Positions 9,276 through 19,222 of a stretch of 23,705 nucleotides of DNA are shown in pieces (positions within the stretch are counted from its first letter, which is position 1; each line of letters opens with the position of its first letter). The translations under genes were made by a program, and so were the position numbers. A model generated the notes under the pieces. The model saw nothing but the letters and a program-made list of their open reading frames with translations, searched no databases and was not told where the DNA came from. This DNA is from Chromera velia (taxonomy: Eukaryota; Sar; Chromeraceae), in NCBI GenBank assembly GCA_018398765.1, contig JAHBMJ010002012.1, forward strand, positions 1 to 23,705. The letters are read 5' to 3'.

Positions 9276-10000
9276 TCAGAAAAGAGCCTCTATAAACTCC
9301 AGTCCGATACTCTTCAGGTATTCAATCGCGATCTCTCCATCTAGCTTGTCACCAAATGCCTCGGCAGACTCGTCCGATGCAAGGTTGAGTCCTTGGAGTC
9401 CCAAAATCTGGGTCTCTCTCCTGTGGTGCCCAGCGTTCCTCTGATGATCCCTCTGGAGGTGGAGGTTGGAGTGTGTAGTGACCAGCAAGTCCTGGTACAG
9501 CTAGGTGAGACGGTTTCTCTTCTCAGAGTAAACCTGGTCGTTACGTTAGAGAGAGAACCCCCACTCATAGACCTCCGCCGCATTAGCGGCCTGAAAGACC
9601 TCCATGGTGAAGGAGGCGTTCTTGGAGGCTTGACCAGCTCTCACATGTAGCTCGCAGAGAGTACCAGTCAAAGAGACAGTAGTTTCAAGATTTTTTTGAA
9701 AGTAAGGGGTACTTTCAAGTTGTTGTGAAGAATATTGCTCCTCGGTACAAGTGGATCATCATCGAACCTATATTGTAAGCAAGTGCGACGCTGTCATCCC
9801 CGACGATATACAGTTAAGCTGAAGAGGGGGCATCACAGCCTGTACTGCCTTGCACCACTCTGATATCATCTACAAGGACACCGTTATCCTAGATTTCCTC
9901 CACCCCTCGACTTCAACAAGCAAAACCTCGTCTAAGGACCTAAGGAGTGGAACAAAAACCTTGTATTCTCGTGATTGAAAGGCTTTACTTGAAGCCATCT
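9276..10000 (-). pseudogene. Decayed coding relic of unknown identity
   Basis: Reading the - strand from an ATG near 10000 gives MASSKAFQSREYKVFVPLLR and a plausible globular sequence, then a stop and frame changes. From about 9700 a single frame reads VSLTGTLCELHVRAGQASKN and on through FTMEVFQAANAAEVYEWG with two stops, to EYLKSIGLEFIEALF and a TAG at 9276. The amino-acid composition is protein-like, but I do not recognise a family. It may be an intron-less pseudogene or transposon gene. Joining the pieces is inference. Confidence 0.3.
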
Positions 10001-10206
10001 TTTTCTTTAAGTTATGTTTACTATAAAAACATAATGAAAACTTACTAAAACACTAGTAAAAAGTTACTAAAAACATAAGGAAAAATATTCTAAAAGTAGG
10101 CTTTAAGTAGCCTAAAACTTAGCTTAAAGGCTTATAAAAAGGTAGTGGGACGAGCGGCGGGCGGCCTGCCTAACTTAGTGAAGCAGGGCGGAGCGGGCCA
10201 CTCGAA
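10001..10206. other. AT-rich intergenic DNA
   Basis: Repeated aaaacttactaaaa-like runs; nothing coding. Confidence 0.4.
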
Positions 10207-10248
10207 CTGTACTGTACTGTACTGTACTAGTTTTGCTTCTACACTGTA
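10207..10248 (+). repeat. TGTAC/TACTG microsatellite
   Basis: Two runs of ACTGT units separated by TAGTTTTGCTTCTAC. Same motif as at 9043-9134. Confidence 0.75.
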
Positions 10249-10863
10249 CTGTACTAGTACAATTATGTTGCTATTGTCTTTTTTTATGGGGTTTGTGAGG
10301 AGGAATTTCATCTGCAAGTGCAGAGGTTGCTGTTCAATTCAGGGAGAGAACTCAGTCTGTTGGCTTGACCAAAAAGGTCAGTCACTTTTGATCGCGGCGT
10401 CTGGTGGTTGCATCTACCCCGGCATTCCAACGCACGTGGCTGCGCAAAAACGATTCGGGCCCAGGGAGGCAAATGACTCCAGCATTTCAATTTAATTGCA
10501 TATGAGAAAAACCCTTAATCAATTGCATGTGAGTCGCAAAATTTGTGAGGCGTGCATGTATGATCGAAAGAAAAAGATCTTGTGTGAGAGTTTTGATCTC
10601 TCCTCTTGTGTGCTGCTTCACCAATGCCTGTCTTAAGAGCGCAAGCTCTATACTATAAGAAAGCTGGTAGGGTTGTAATAGGACAGCTTCTTTCGGTTTT
10701 TGCGGAAAGGAGCTTATCTGGAAGAACGAAGGCTCGGAGTCATCTAATTACAGTGGCAAGTAGTTACTCAATGAGTTGTTCCTGACTCAGCTTCTCTCTT
10801 TCATACCAGACAGGTTGCTTATGGTCAGAACTACTAGAGCTCTAAGCTGAAGCGTCACCACAT
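10249..10863. other. Intergenic DNA, no gene supported
   Basis: Near-duplicate short phrases (aattgcatatgag, aattgcatgtgag) occur at 10493 and 10520. No gene or RNA is recognised. Confidence 0.35.
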
Positions 10864-10913
10864 GTTACGACCAACTCTCATGTAGAGCGTATAACATGAG
10901 AGTTGGTCATAAC
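10864..10913. repeat. Near-perfect inverted repeat (20-bp arms, 10-nt loop)
   Basis: The arms GTTACGACCAACTCTCATGT (10864-10883) and ACATGAGAGTTGGTCATAAC (10894-10913) pair with one mismatch around a 10-nt loop. A diverged copy of the whole sequence lies at 3960-4000. It could be a pair of transposon ends brought together, or a very small MITE. Confidence 0.8.
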
Positions 10914-11265
10914 ATTTTTTCTATACATATTTAAAAAACGGTTCTTTTAATTAATTAAAATGTTTTAATGAAACAACTTTAAATGTTTTGTTTTTATGTA
11001 ACCATTTTTCAAAAAGATTTTTATATCATTTCCTAGCTCATTTCTTTACTTAAATTATTTTTAATTTATATTAGTTTAATTAAGCCACCTTAATTTAATT
11101 GATCAAATAATAATCCAAATATGGTCAAAATAGCGTAAATAAAAATTTATTTCTTATTATATTTGACTCGTGAATTAAGCGAATTATGTTAAATTGAATA
11201 GCCCAGATTCTAGCTAGTAAAACTGAATATAGTTCAAATATTTTTGATATATCGTAGCCACAACA

Positions 11266-11289
11266 AATCAATCAATCAATCAATCAATG
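11266..11289 (+). repeat. (AATC)n microsatellite
   Basis: Six near-perfect tetranucleotide units. Confidence 0.75.
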
Positions 11290-11316
11290 AATTCATCAAT
11301 CACATTGGCAATGAAT

Positions 11317-11432
11317 GAATCAAACTAGTTTGGGCACCAGTCCTAAAATATATTTGAATTAATGTAATGAATTAGAATCAAACTAGTTTGGGCACCAGTC
11401 CCAAAATATATTTGAATTAATGTAATGAATTA
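11317..11432 (+). repeat. 58-bp direct tandem duplication
   Basis: Two adjacent copies (11317-11374 and 11375-11432) starting GAATCAAACTAGTTTGGGCA, differing at one visible base (CCTAAAA versus CCCAAAA). Near-identity means a recent duplication. Confidence 0.85.
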
Positions 11433-11687
11433 TGTATAAATTGTATACATTTTGTTGAATGATTATTTCATAACAAAAAAAATAGCATAAAAAATTGATA
11501 AAAACTTTATTAATACTTTTTATTTTCATTATCCCTAGTAACTTGAAAGCAAACATGAAATCTCAATTTAGCGGTGCTTTAGTAAGCGGTGTTTCACCAA
11601 AAATCCGTTTGAAACATCTGATCGATTCATTAATTTTTAAACATGGATGATCGAGTCAGAGAGGTTATAAATATTTGATATGCATGC

Positions 11688-12558
11688 TTATTTATTTATT
11701 AATACAACTTGTATATGTTTTTTCCTCCAAGTTGTCTCTTTAGCGTGCATAAGCGGGGTCAACCATTGTAGATTTTCTTTTTTATTGTTTGTGGGGTCGC
11801 TGTCCTTGTGGCGGTCAACTTAGAGGGACGTTTCATCTGCCTCCACGGTCACAAGAGCCTGCTTCTGCTCTTGATGAAAGGCCTCGGCAACAAGTCGATG
11901 AACATAGATTTTTTTTTGCTTGAAGGTTATACAGCAATACCCCGCCCTCTTATATCCTGGAGTGATCCTTCCGTTTCTCCACCAAACTCTTCCTTTGTCT
12001 GAAACCTCTATGCAAATAGGTATGTCTGAAAGTTTTTTCTCGGCATCTGGAAATAGAAGTATACTGGCCTTCATAGTTATAAACCAGGAACAGTCGTTTA
12101 AAATGTTCTTTCTGCAACAAATGAAGCTTGCTTTTATCAATTCTAACCTTCCAACTCTTGATGGTAATGCCTAAGGGATTGCTGGCGAAACGTGCTACAG
12201 ATAGATCGCCTCCTTTGGTTTTCAAAAAACGTATGCAGGTAGAAATACTGGAAAAAAGTCGTTCCTCACCTGTCGTCAGACTTGTTGCATGCAAGGCAAA
12301 AGCACTCAAAAGCGTCGTCCGTCGAGACCTAAACGATGCAACAGTTTTCTGTAAGTGCTCTTTTAGTGTCATCCATTGCAGATTATTAACTGCGTTATTT
12401 TTTTTGTCACCGTCTTTGTAGTCCACGTGCAGCTCCATCCTACAAAATGTGCTTTAGGTTTTCTTTGTCTCCTTCTCTTCAGCCAGAAACGTTAATGCAA
12501 TAAGGTGGTGAACCAGCTGATTTTGGTGTTTTCCAAACGCTGCGATGCCCTGCTTTCT
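11688..12558 (-). pseudogene. Tandem NUMOD4/HNH homing-endonuclease-like relic
   Basis: Two HNH modules lie in series. Module 1 (from about 12558): NQLVHHLIALTFLAE, a TAA at 12454-12456, then ELHVDYKDGDKKNNAVNNLQ. A middle part reads RLFSSISTCIRFLKTKGG and LGITIKSWKVRI, like the NUMOD1 helix-turn-helix that often follows HNH. Module 2, after a frame change near 12060-12100: SDKGRVWWRNGRITPGYK (NUMOD4-like), KKIYVHRLVAEAFHQE, a TAA at 11820-11822, then VDRHKDSDPTNNKKENLQWL. Functional relatives read 'VHRLVAxAF' then 'VNHxDGDKxNNxxxNLxW', cutting DNA at specific sites; they are common in phages, giant viruses and organelle introns. Here the first His of the second half is missing in both modules and stops intervene, so this copy is not functional as read. 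An intron is possible but no convincing GT-AG pair was found at the hinges. Confidence 0.65.
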
Positions 12559-12578
12559 TCAGGGTCGTGGACGAAGCT

Positions 12579-12787
12579 GTGAGCATCCTCCCTAGTGGGT
12601 TGTTCCCTCCAAGGCGTGACCACGATAACACCAGTCTTCCCGAAGATGCTCAAACAGCAAAGAAGTCACAGAAATCCAGAACCGCGGCACCCAAGTGGTG
12701 AGCATCCTCCTTGGTAGGTTGTTGCCTCCAAGGTGCAACCAGGGTAATTAACACCATCAACTGACGTCTGTTCTAGAAGATGCTCAA
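12579..12787. repeat. Two copies of a ~76-90-bp unit with inverted ends
   Basis: Copies at 12579-12654 and 12698-12787 both start GTGAGCATCCTCC, contain GTTGTT(C/G)CCTCCAAGG, and end GAAGATGCTCA. The start (GAGCATCCTC) and end (GAAGATGCTC) of each are inverted, giving possible hairpins about 75-90 bp long. They lie immediately upstream (in the - sense) of the HNH relic. Confidence 0.75.
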
Positions 12788-13548
12788 AGCTTACAGAAAC
12801 AAGGGGAGCTACTCAACTCGGGAGAGCTTCAAAACACGGGAGAGCTACTCAACTTGGAACCACACATACAGCAAACGCGAGCTCAAGAGAGAGAGACAGA
12901 GAGAATTGGATCGAAGAAGGCCGTGATCTGTGACTGTGCACAAGTTTGCATCAACCCATGCAAGTGAAAGGTCTCAGTTCCCATTGGGCTCAAATGGAGT
13001 AGCACGTGGCATGACCGGATGTTTGACACAAACCCTGAAGGATGCTCTTATTGATGTACACTTTCCTACGCACGGTCCCTAAGCCGGCGATAGCGGGAAC
13101 AATACCTCTTTAGTGGGGAGGTGCCAGTGTATCATCACGAGCGATTGAACAGACCAGCCTCCATAGGCCTGGAACGAGAATTTCATGTACGCGAAATAGG
13201 CTGCCGCGACCGTTACACATACACATATATGATTTTTTGCGGCCTGTTTTTTTTACCTGGTGGGCCGCCCACTTTTGTTTGCATGTGTAAAAAAAGCATG
13301 CAACCCTGTTTTACTCACATAGCGCCGGGGTCCCAAGGTACGTTTCTCGTCTCTGGTGGTCTGTTGAATTTGGCGTGCCTTTCTTCGTTGGTCCAAGCTT
13401 CTTCTTTGCGGGCCTTAAAGTTTGCAACCGCCTTAAGAACAGCCTTGAGGGCGGCAGAGAGCCTCGGGAACAGAGTTAACTTCTTCGCATGATGAGTGGA
13501 ACGTACAGTGAGAGTTACCTGACAGAAGAATGAAAAGGAGAGAACACC
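12788..13548. other. Intergenic DNA; one doubtful + strand open frame
   Basis: Short repeated phrases (gggagagctactcaact) occur near 12805-12860. The open frame at 13121-13492 has no recognisable domain and a composition that gives no support, so it is not called as a gene. The promoter of the ankyrin gene may lie here, but no clear element can be pointed out. Confidence 0.35.
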
Positions 13549-13767
13549 ATGCCCATCTCTGAGACTGCATCAAGCCAGGGCATCCGCACAGTCAGTGCGT
13601 CCAGTCATGTGGCCAGCTCTGAGACCGGGGAGCACACAGCAATGTCGGGGCCCAGTCTCTTTTCCCTTCCTGTGATTGAACAGCAGTCTGAAAGCATAGG
13701 AAGACAGGAGTCGACACTCTTCGGTAGATTAGGTCGGGGGCCCTCGTCCTATGGGAATGTCCCTTAG
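13549..13767 (+). other. Possible 5' exon of the ankyrin gene (uncertain)
   Basis: An ATG at 13549 in the context AACACCATGC opens 72 codons of Ser-rich sequence (MPISETASSQG, SSHVASSETGEH). It is in a different frame from the 13929 ATG and ends at TAG. A splice into the downstream frame (open from 13782) is conceivable but I cannot fix donor and acceptor. The G-rich tract near 13800 could also hide an assembly indel. Confidence 0.25.
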
Positions 13768-13928
13768 GGGTCTGATTATGAGGGAGGCCTTCTGGGTGGA
13801 GGGGGGGGGGACGGGGAGACGGCAACCATGACGGGGATAAGCCAGAGTCAGAGAGATTCCCCCCCTCAGTCATAGACAGGCCGGGCTCCTCCCAGAATGG
13901 TCTCACCCCCCCCGGCCCCTCTGCAAAC

Positions 13929-16313
13929 ATGGAGGGCAGGACTGTCACTGATGCCACACTGCCTCCCCCACCAACCGTCGCATCACCCAGAGCGAGTACA
14001 GTCAGACCGCTGCCACCACGACCGAGAAGGGTCAGTCGGAAGAGAGAAGAGAAGGAAGTGCTGCAGAGGTGTGACAGCCTGGAGGGACTGCATGCTCATG
14101 GGCGCTTTGAATACATGCAGGCAAGGAATGACCCCCACGCCTTTCCTGCCTCCTCCCCCCCCTCCGGCCCTTTCTTTCCAACGCCACTTCTTGTTCAATT
14201 TCCTTTCTGCACTTTGTCTGCTTCTCATTTCGTCTTTGTTCTTTTCTCTTCTCTCTTTTCTTTTCTTTCTTTTCTCTTCTCTTTTCTTTTCTTCTTTTCT
14301 CTTCTCTTTTTTTCTCTTCTCTTCGTGTCCTCTGCTCTTCTTCTGTATGCAGGCAACAGCGGTGGAGCTTGCAGAGGTGGTCCAAGAGAAGGACGAATCT
14401 CGCGTTCTCGGTCTGTTGGCTGCTGGAACGAATATCAATGCTCCAGTGGTCAGCTCATCCCTCCCTCCCCTCTCTCTTCTCCCCCTTGCTTCTCTTCGCT
14501 GATGAACGTGATAACTACAGAGAATGACTTGTACTCTCTGTGTGCGTGTGCTGTCTCTTTCTCTTTCTTTTTCTTGTGCTCCTTCCTGCCTCTCTTCCTG
14601 CAGAAAGAAGGGACCGTGCTTCATATCGCAGCTAGCATGGAGGAGGGAACTCAAATGATGGAACTTCTGCTGGCATGTGGGGCAAAAATGGATGCAAAAG
14701 ATTACGTGAGTGGTCTGATTTAGTGAATGGATCGCTCTTTTGAATGCCTCCCTTCTTTCTCTCTTCCCTGTCTTCTCTTCTCCTCCTTGTTCCTTTTCAA
14801 TTTGATGTTTGATTCTAGCGCTGGAATCTAGGTTTCACTTCGACTTTTGATCTCCCAAGTTTCCTTTAACATTTGGTTGGGTATGAGTGGCTGCCGTGCA
14901 GAGAGGCTACACCCCCTTTGCAATCGCCCTCTTTCATGACAGGGCCAATTCTCTTAACTCTCTGATGGAGAACATGGAACCTCAAAACCTCACTAAACTC
15001 ATGGTTGGTCCGTCATGCAGTTGGCCCTGGTGCAGGGGTGGGGAGGTTGGGTTGAGGGTGGTGGTTGGTGGGTGTGGTGGGTTGCTTGGTTAGTCAGACA
15101 GGCATGAAGACAAGAAAGGGACCAGGGAGCGGACGAATGTCAAGGAGAGATACAGAAACAAGAGCGATAAGGCAACGCTGTTCAGAGAATCATTGAACCA
15201 TTGAGAAAAGAAAGTTCTGACGGATTCATACACACAGACCCAGCCCATCTCTCCCTCCCATCCTCCCTTACTCTCTCCCACCTCTCTTTATGCCTGTGTA
15301 GGCGCTCCTCAAGTCTCTCAGAGAACTTTTTCTTCCTCTCTTCTTTTAAATTGCCTCGTGTAACATCTATCTATGCACTCATTCAGGCCTCAAACAGTCA
15401 CAAACGAATCTTCTGTCTTCGTTCCTTCTTTGCCCTTCGGGTGTCGGTGCCTCTCTGCGTATGAGTGCATGCAGAGGGAGGGCTTGGTACTTCATGAAGC
15501 CATCAGGTCAGGAGGCGTGGGGGTGCAGACACTCAAGGTTCTCGCAGTGAGGGCACCCTCTCTCTTGAATATAGAGGATGAGGTCAGCAGGGGCGCATGC
15601 ACAGCGATGAAAGGAGAAAAACGGGAAGAGACAAAGAGGGAGGAAGTAACGGGTAGATTTGTCTTCTCTATCATATCTCATCGATCGTGAGTGGCTGCCT
15701 GAGAGAGAGAGAGAGAGAAGGGGGGGGGGGAGGGAGAGTCAATGTCTTGTCGTCATCTGTTGCTATCTGCATACACATCCTATCTCCTGCTGACTGTCTG
15801 CCTGCCTGTTTGACTGTCAGACTGTCTGCCTGACTGACTGTCTGTCTGTCTGTAGGTGTGTGCAGAGAGGACGCACAGCCCTCCGACTGGTGGGTGAGAT
15901 AAACCAAGCGGATGTGGTCCCTGTGCTGGCCGATCTTCTCTTCCACTATCATTCCGGAAGTGTTGAGGACAGCCCCTCTGGGGCTGCCGACTTTATTGGT
16001 GCATTCACTTTCATAGTAAGTCAAAATATAAACTAAAGGAGTAAGTCACTTCCTATTGATGCGAGCTCACTCAAAAGAAAGTAGGGGTACATCCTCGCAG
16101 CCCTTGTCTTCGTCTTTCTCCATCTACACGCTTGTACATGTAGATGGTTTACTTCAAGATGATAATTATACGGTGGTATTTGTATACATATTTTGCATGT
16201 ATATGCATATAGTGATATATGAATACAGCTCTAAGACTTTTTATTTATTTGAATATGTTTTTCATTGGAAGCAGGGGTCAAAGCCAGGATACGTCTTCAA
16301 AATGGGATATTGA
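13929..16313 (+). CDS. Ankyrin-repeat protein, seven exons proposed
   Basis: Proposed exons: 13929-14120, 14353-14448, 14604-14705, 14902-15003, 15475-15582, 15866-16015 and 16275-16313 (stop TGA), all joined in phase 0. Introns are 232, 155, 196, 471, 283 and 259 bases, with pyrimidine-rich tracts and TGCAG/GCAG acceptors. Donors are GT except the first, which is CAG|GCAAGG (GC-AG). Exon 1 encodes a Pro/Arg-rich leader (PRPRRVSRKREEKE). Exons 2-6 each hold about one ankyrin repeat: ELAEVVQEKDESRVLGLLAA; KEGTVLHIAASMEEG then LLLACGAKMDAKDY; RGYTPFAIALFHD; REGLVLHEAIRSGG; RGRTALRLVGEIN. Ankyrin repeats form protein-binding solenoids; the partner is unknown. The frame is open upstream to 13782, so the start may lie earlier. 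The last exon (GSKPGYVFKMGY) rests on one acceptor at 16274 and is the least certain; the gene could instead continue past 16313 with other splicing. Confidence 0.72.
14121..14352 (+). other. Intron 1, GC-AG, flanked by 10-bp direct repeats
   Basis: ATGCAGGCAA occurs at the donor border (14115-14124) and again at the acceptor border (14347-14356). The interior is a long TTTTCTCTTC pyrimidine tract. Such flanking duplications are expected if an intron arose by insertion of an element with a target-site duplication. Confidence 0.55.
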
Positions 16314-17135
16314 GGACTTGGATACTATAGGTAAGATCTCCTCTTTCGTATTTTCTTCACGGCTCAGCATTTGTGATTTTATGAGTGGGCGCTCAGAGAG
16401 CCTCTTCGATTCACTTCGGAGACGTATGCCAAAATCCAGGATGGTTTGGGGGGAGACCAACCCTACACGCACCGCCACGCACAGTGTTCCCTCAATCAGC
16501 TCGCCCCATAGATGCTCCACTTTGCGAGAGCATATGCCTGAGAGATGGCGATCAAGGAGTCGCAACACCGTAGATGGGGGCCAGGGGGGGGGCTCGGTTT
16601 TGGAGGGAGGTAAACTAGAGGAGAAAGGCACACAGCCGGCCAGAGCGTCCGCCGTCGGGGGCAGACGTGCCTTCGAAGGGACAGCACTGGATACCCTCTT
16701 AAAGCCCAGGGAGCACCCCCTTTCTGATAATCATTTTTATGGTTTTGTACCTCTTTCTTCGCAAAGGAATAAGGGCGGGATTTGTTGATTTTTCATCCCA
16801 CAGAGGGAAGTGAGTCTCACAGGCAATGTACAAACACATGAGCCTTCACATTTTTATGACAGAGTTCGAAAAATTGACTCTGGGCAGACAACAAATGCCT
16901 CGGTCAGCTCCCTCCTCAGGGAGAGTCGCTCTTAGGCGCAATTTATTCGTTATCAAAGAATGTCCGCGATTTATTTACATCCCTTAGGATGGCTTACAAA
17001 GTTATGGACAATGTCATTAATAAGGACGTGTTAAATCGGTCTTATACAGACATGTAAACAAAATTTTTTTGTTTTTTTCTCAATAATCGCATGTACGCTT
17101 CTGAATATGACAAGATGCGTTGCAGTTAAAGATAG
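16314..17135. other. Region without a supported gene
   Basis: Open frames at 16219-16788 lack recognisable domains. A GTAAGA donor-like site at 16331 follows an open stretch, so an alternative 3' exon of the ankyrin gene cannot be excluded. The right part is AT-rich and may include the 5' flank of the DIRS element. Confidence 0.3.
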
Positions 17136-18286
17136 AGACGTGTCTGTCCCTGTTCTAATTGCATAGTTCACCCACTACTATCACAATTGGCTGCAGACGA
17201 GATCGAGACTGAGCCACCAACGTACAATGTCCATTCAGATCGGATTCCGCCACTGCCGTCATGGGTACAGGAAAGAGTCCTACCAAAAGGACAAACCCTC
17301 TCATGGGCTCTACCGCACATAGAAGCAGGCCCGCCGGCATCTCTTCCCTCTTTACCGGAGTGGAACAAAGGACGTTAACTATGCCCATCAGCCACGAAGG
17401 CGGCGGGTTTCAGCCCTGCGCATGTCCGAGCGATCAGAGAAGGCGTGGACCTCCCCTTACAGTACTGGCTAGAACGGTCAGAGAAGCCTAACTACCCCTC
17501 AGTTACAGATGCAAAACATCGGTCCGCAGTTGAAGCAGAGCTTAACCGGCTAGAAAAGTTGGGGACGATTCATCCCGTGGACTTCCGCCCTTGGCTGGTA
17601 GCCCCCTTAGGTGTTGTCGCCAAGGAGGGAAAGACACGCATCATCTATGATGCCTCGGCTTCAGGGCTGAACGACGCACTACAGAAGTGCCCGATGACTT
17701 TGCCTACCATTCAGGACTTCGCAGCAGTCACGCCATACAAAGGTTGGCAGGTGAAGATAGACCTGAAAGACGGGTTTCTCCACTACCCAGTGAGAGCAGA
17801 CCACTGCCACATCCCTTTCAAAATTCCTATTATGTGTACCGATTTCTCAATTTCGGGTCCCGTTCCGCCCCCTTCCTTTTCCAGTCTTTCTCACTAGAGA
17901 TTGTGAAAGCAGCAGCCCGCCAAGGCCTCCGGGGCTGGCAACCGTATTTGGATGACTTCCACTCAGCATTCAGGAAGAAAGCACAGGCAGCGGCAGTTTT
18001 GACAAAAACCTTGGCCTTCCTAAAGAGCCTTGGCTATGAGGTTAGTGAGCACAAAGTAGAAGGCCCAGCACAGTCGTTAGCGGTGATTGGCACCACGTTG
18101 TCCTCTCACCCTCCCTTACTTAATATCCCCAAAAAGAAGAGGCTTAAGTACGCAGCAGCCGTGGACAGGTTGCTAGCCGACAGCAACGGCTCTACGACAT
18201 GGGGGGATTTTGTGTCGGTGTGTGGGAAGCTATCATATTTGTTGCACGTATGGCTAGAAGGGGGAATATGGCTACAAACCCTGTAG
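17136..18286 (+). pseudogene. DIRS reverse transcriptase
   Basis: The frame is open from 17136 (CPCSNCIVH near its start) to a TAA at 17376-17378, then continues in the same frame through YWLERSEKPNYPSVTDAKHR, LEKLGTIHPVDFRPWLVAPL, KTRIIYDASASGLNDAL and VKIDLKDGFLHYPV (catalytic Asp). A frameshift near 17820 moves to YYVYRFLNFGSRSAPFLFQ, then PYLDDFHSAF with the catalytic Asp pair (17951-17956), FLKSLGYEVSEHKVEG and a thumb-like region ending at TAG 18284-18286. Block order and the YLDD box match DIRS/Ty3-related RT. It would copy element RNA to DNA. The CPCSNC segment at the start may be a zinc-binding motif or chance. It cannot be functional as read. Confidence 0.85.
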
Positions 18287-19222
18287 TCACAGCAAGCTTC
18301 TCTCATATCACAGGCTCAGATCAGCCAACAGCAGTGGCTCAGCACTAAATGCACAGCCATAGCACGCACAGGAGGACTACCGAGAGCCTGCTGAGCAGAG
18401 CTTTTTTGATGGTAGCGGCGCCTACATATGGAGACGCCCCCTAACCGACAGCTGTTCCGCACAGATAGCGCAGGTACGGGTTTAGCCCCGTGGTCCCCCT
18501 CCATCTTATCGTCCCTTCCTGCTCCAGCAGTGGATGCGTTTCAGTGCCTCCCAGAAGGGGCAGTCCTTATCACCACAGACGCATCGAGCCTGGGGGGAGG
18601 AGGTACTCTTTGGCCAGCCCGTCAGGCCTGGGCGTGCGGATGGACTGAGAGTCAGGCATACAACTCCTCTAATTGGAGAGAACTGAAGATGGTCATGTTA
18701 GCTTTAGCACATTGGCAGCCCCTTCTTCAGGGCAAATGGGTGGTTGTCCGATCTGACAACAATACCACAGTGGCAGTGATCAATAAGGGGTACAGTTCAG
18801 CAGCAGCTCTGAACGAGCTGGCAGATGAGTTGCATCGCTTTACCCAGACCAATGGAGTCACGCTATGTGCGGTTTACCTTCTAGGAGTGTTGAATGAGAC
18901 AGCTGACGAACTGTCGCAAGTGTTGCGTCAGGGTTGGGCAGAGAGAAGGCTCTCTAGCAGCTGCACTCAGACTATCCGACAGGCCTTGAGACAGCATGCC
19001 CCGACGAGCTCCTGCGAGTAGCCGGTAGCGGACTTTATCACAGTTTTGCAAGCCCACCCTCTTCCTCATAGAGCCAGGCCTCAGGCTATGCCGCATGTGT
19101 GGATCCCTTCACCAGAGCACCGAGCTCAGGCAGTCTCAGCCACGCGTGTGTCCGCATGGTCAGACCCCCAGTCGTTACACTTCCTCCTGCTTCCGGTATT
19201 GCCTTCAGCAGCCTGGTTCTAA
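18287..19222 (+). pseudogene. DIRS RNase H and connection to the next ORF
   Basis: Same frame as the RT. After four stops between 18284 and 18415 (TAG, TGA, TGA, TAG, the last three around an LF-stop-W-stop-RRL segment), an open stretch from the ATG at 18428 gives LITTDASSLGGGGTLWPA (first Asp), NWRELKMVMLAL (Glu), VVVRSDNNTTVAVINKG (Asp) and NETADELSQVL (final Asp). A TAG at 19019-19021 and a TAA at 19220-19222 then break a tail holding VSAWSDPQSLHFLLLP, which resembles the segment after RNase H in DIRS elements. RNase H removes the RNA strand during reverse transcription. All four acidic residues are present, so the domain itself is intact although the polyprotein is not. Confidence 0.8.

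Larger units (their letters stand above)
10914..11687. other. Very AT-rich intergenic DNA
   Basis: No ORF of note. Contains an AATC microsatellite (11266-11289) and a 58-bp direct duplication (11317-11432). Confidence 0.5.

Noticed and set aside
13983-14654. - strand Lys/Glu/Arg-rich frames
   Set aside because: They read the pyrimidine tracts of introns in the antisense direction; low-complexity chance frames.
16219-16788. 189-codon + strand frame after the ankyrin exons
   Set aside because: Arg/Ser-rich without domain; partly overlaps the proposed last exon in another frame; could hold an alternative exon but not supported as a gene.
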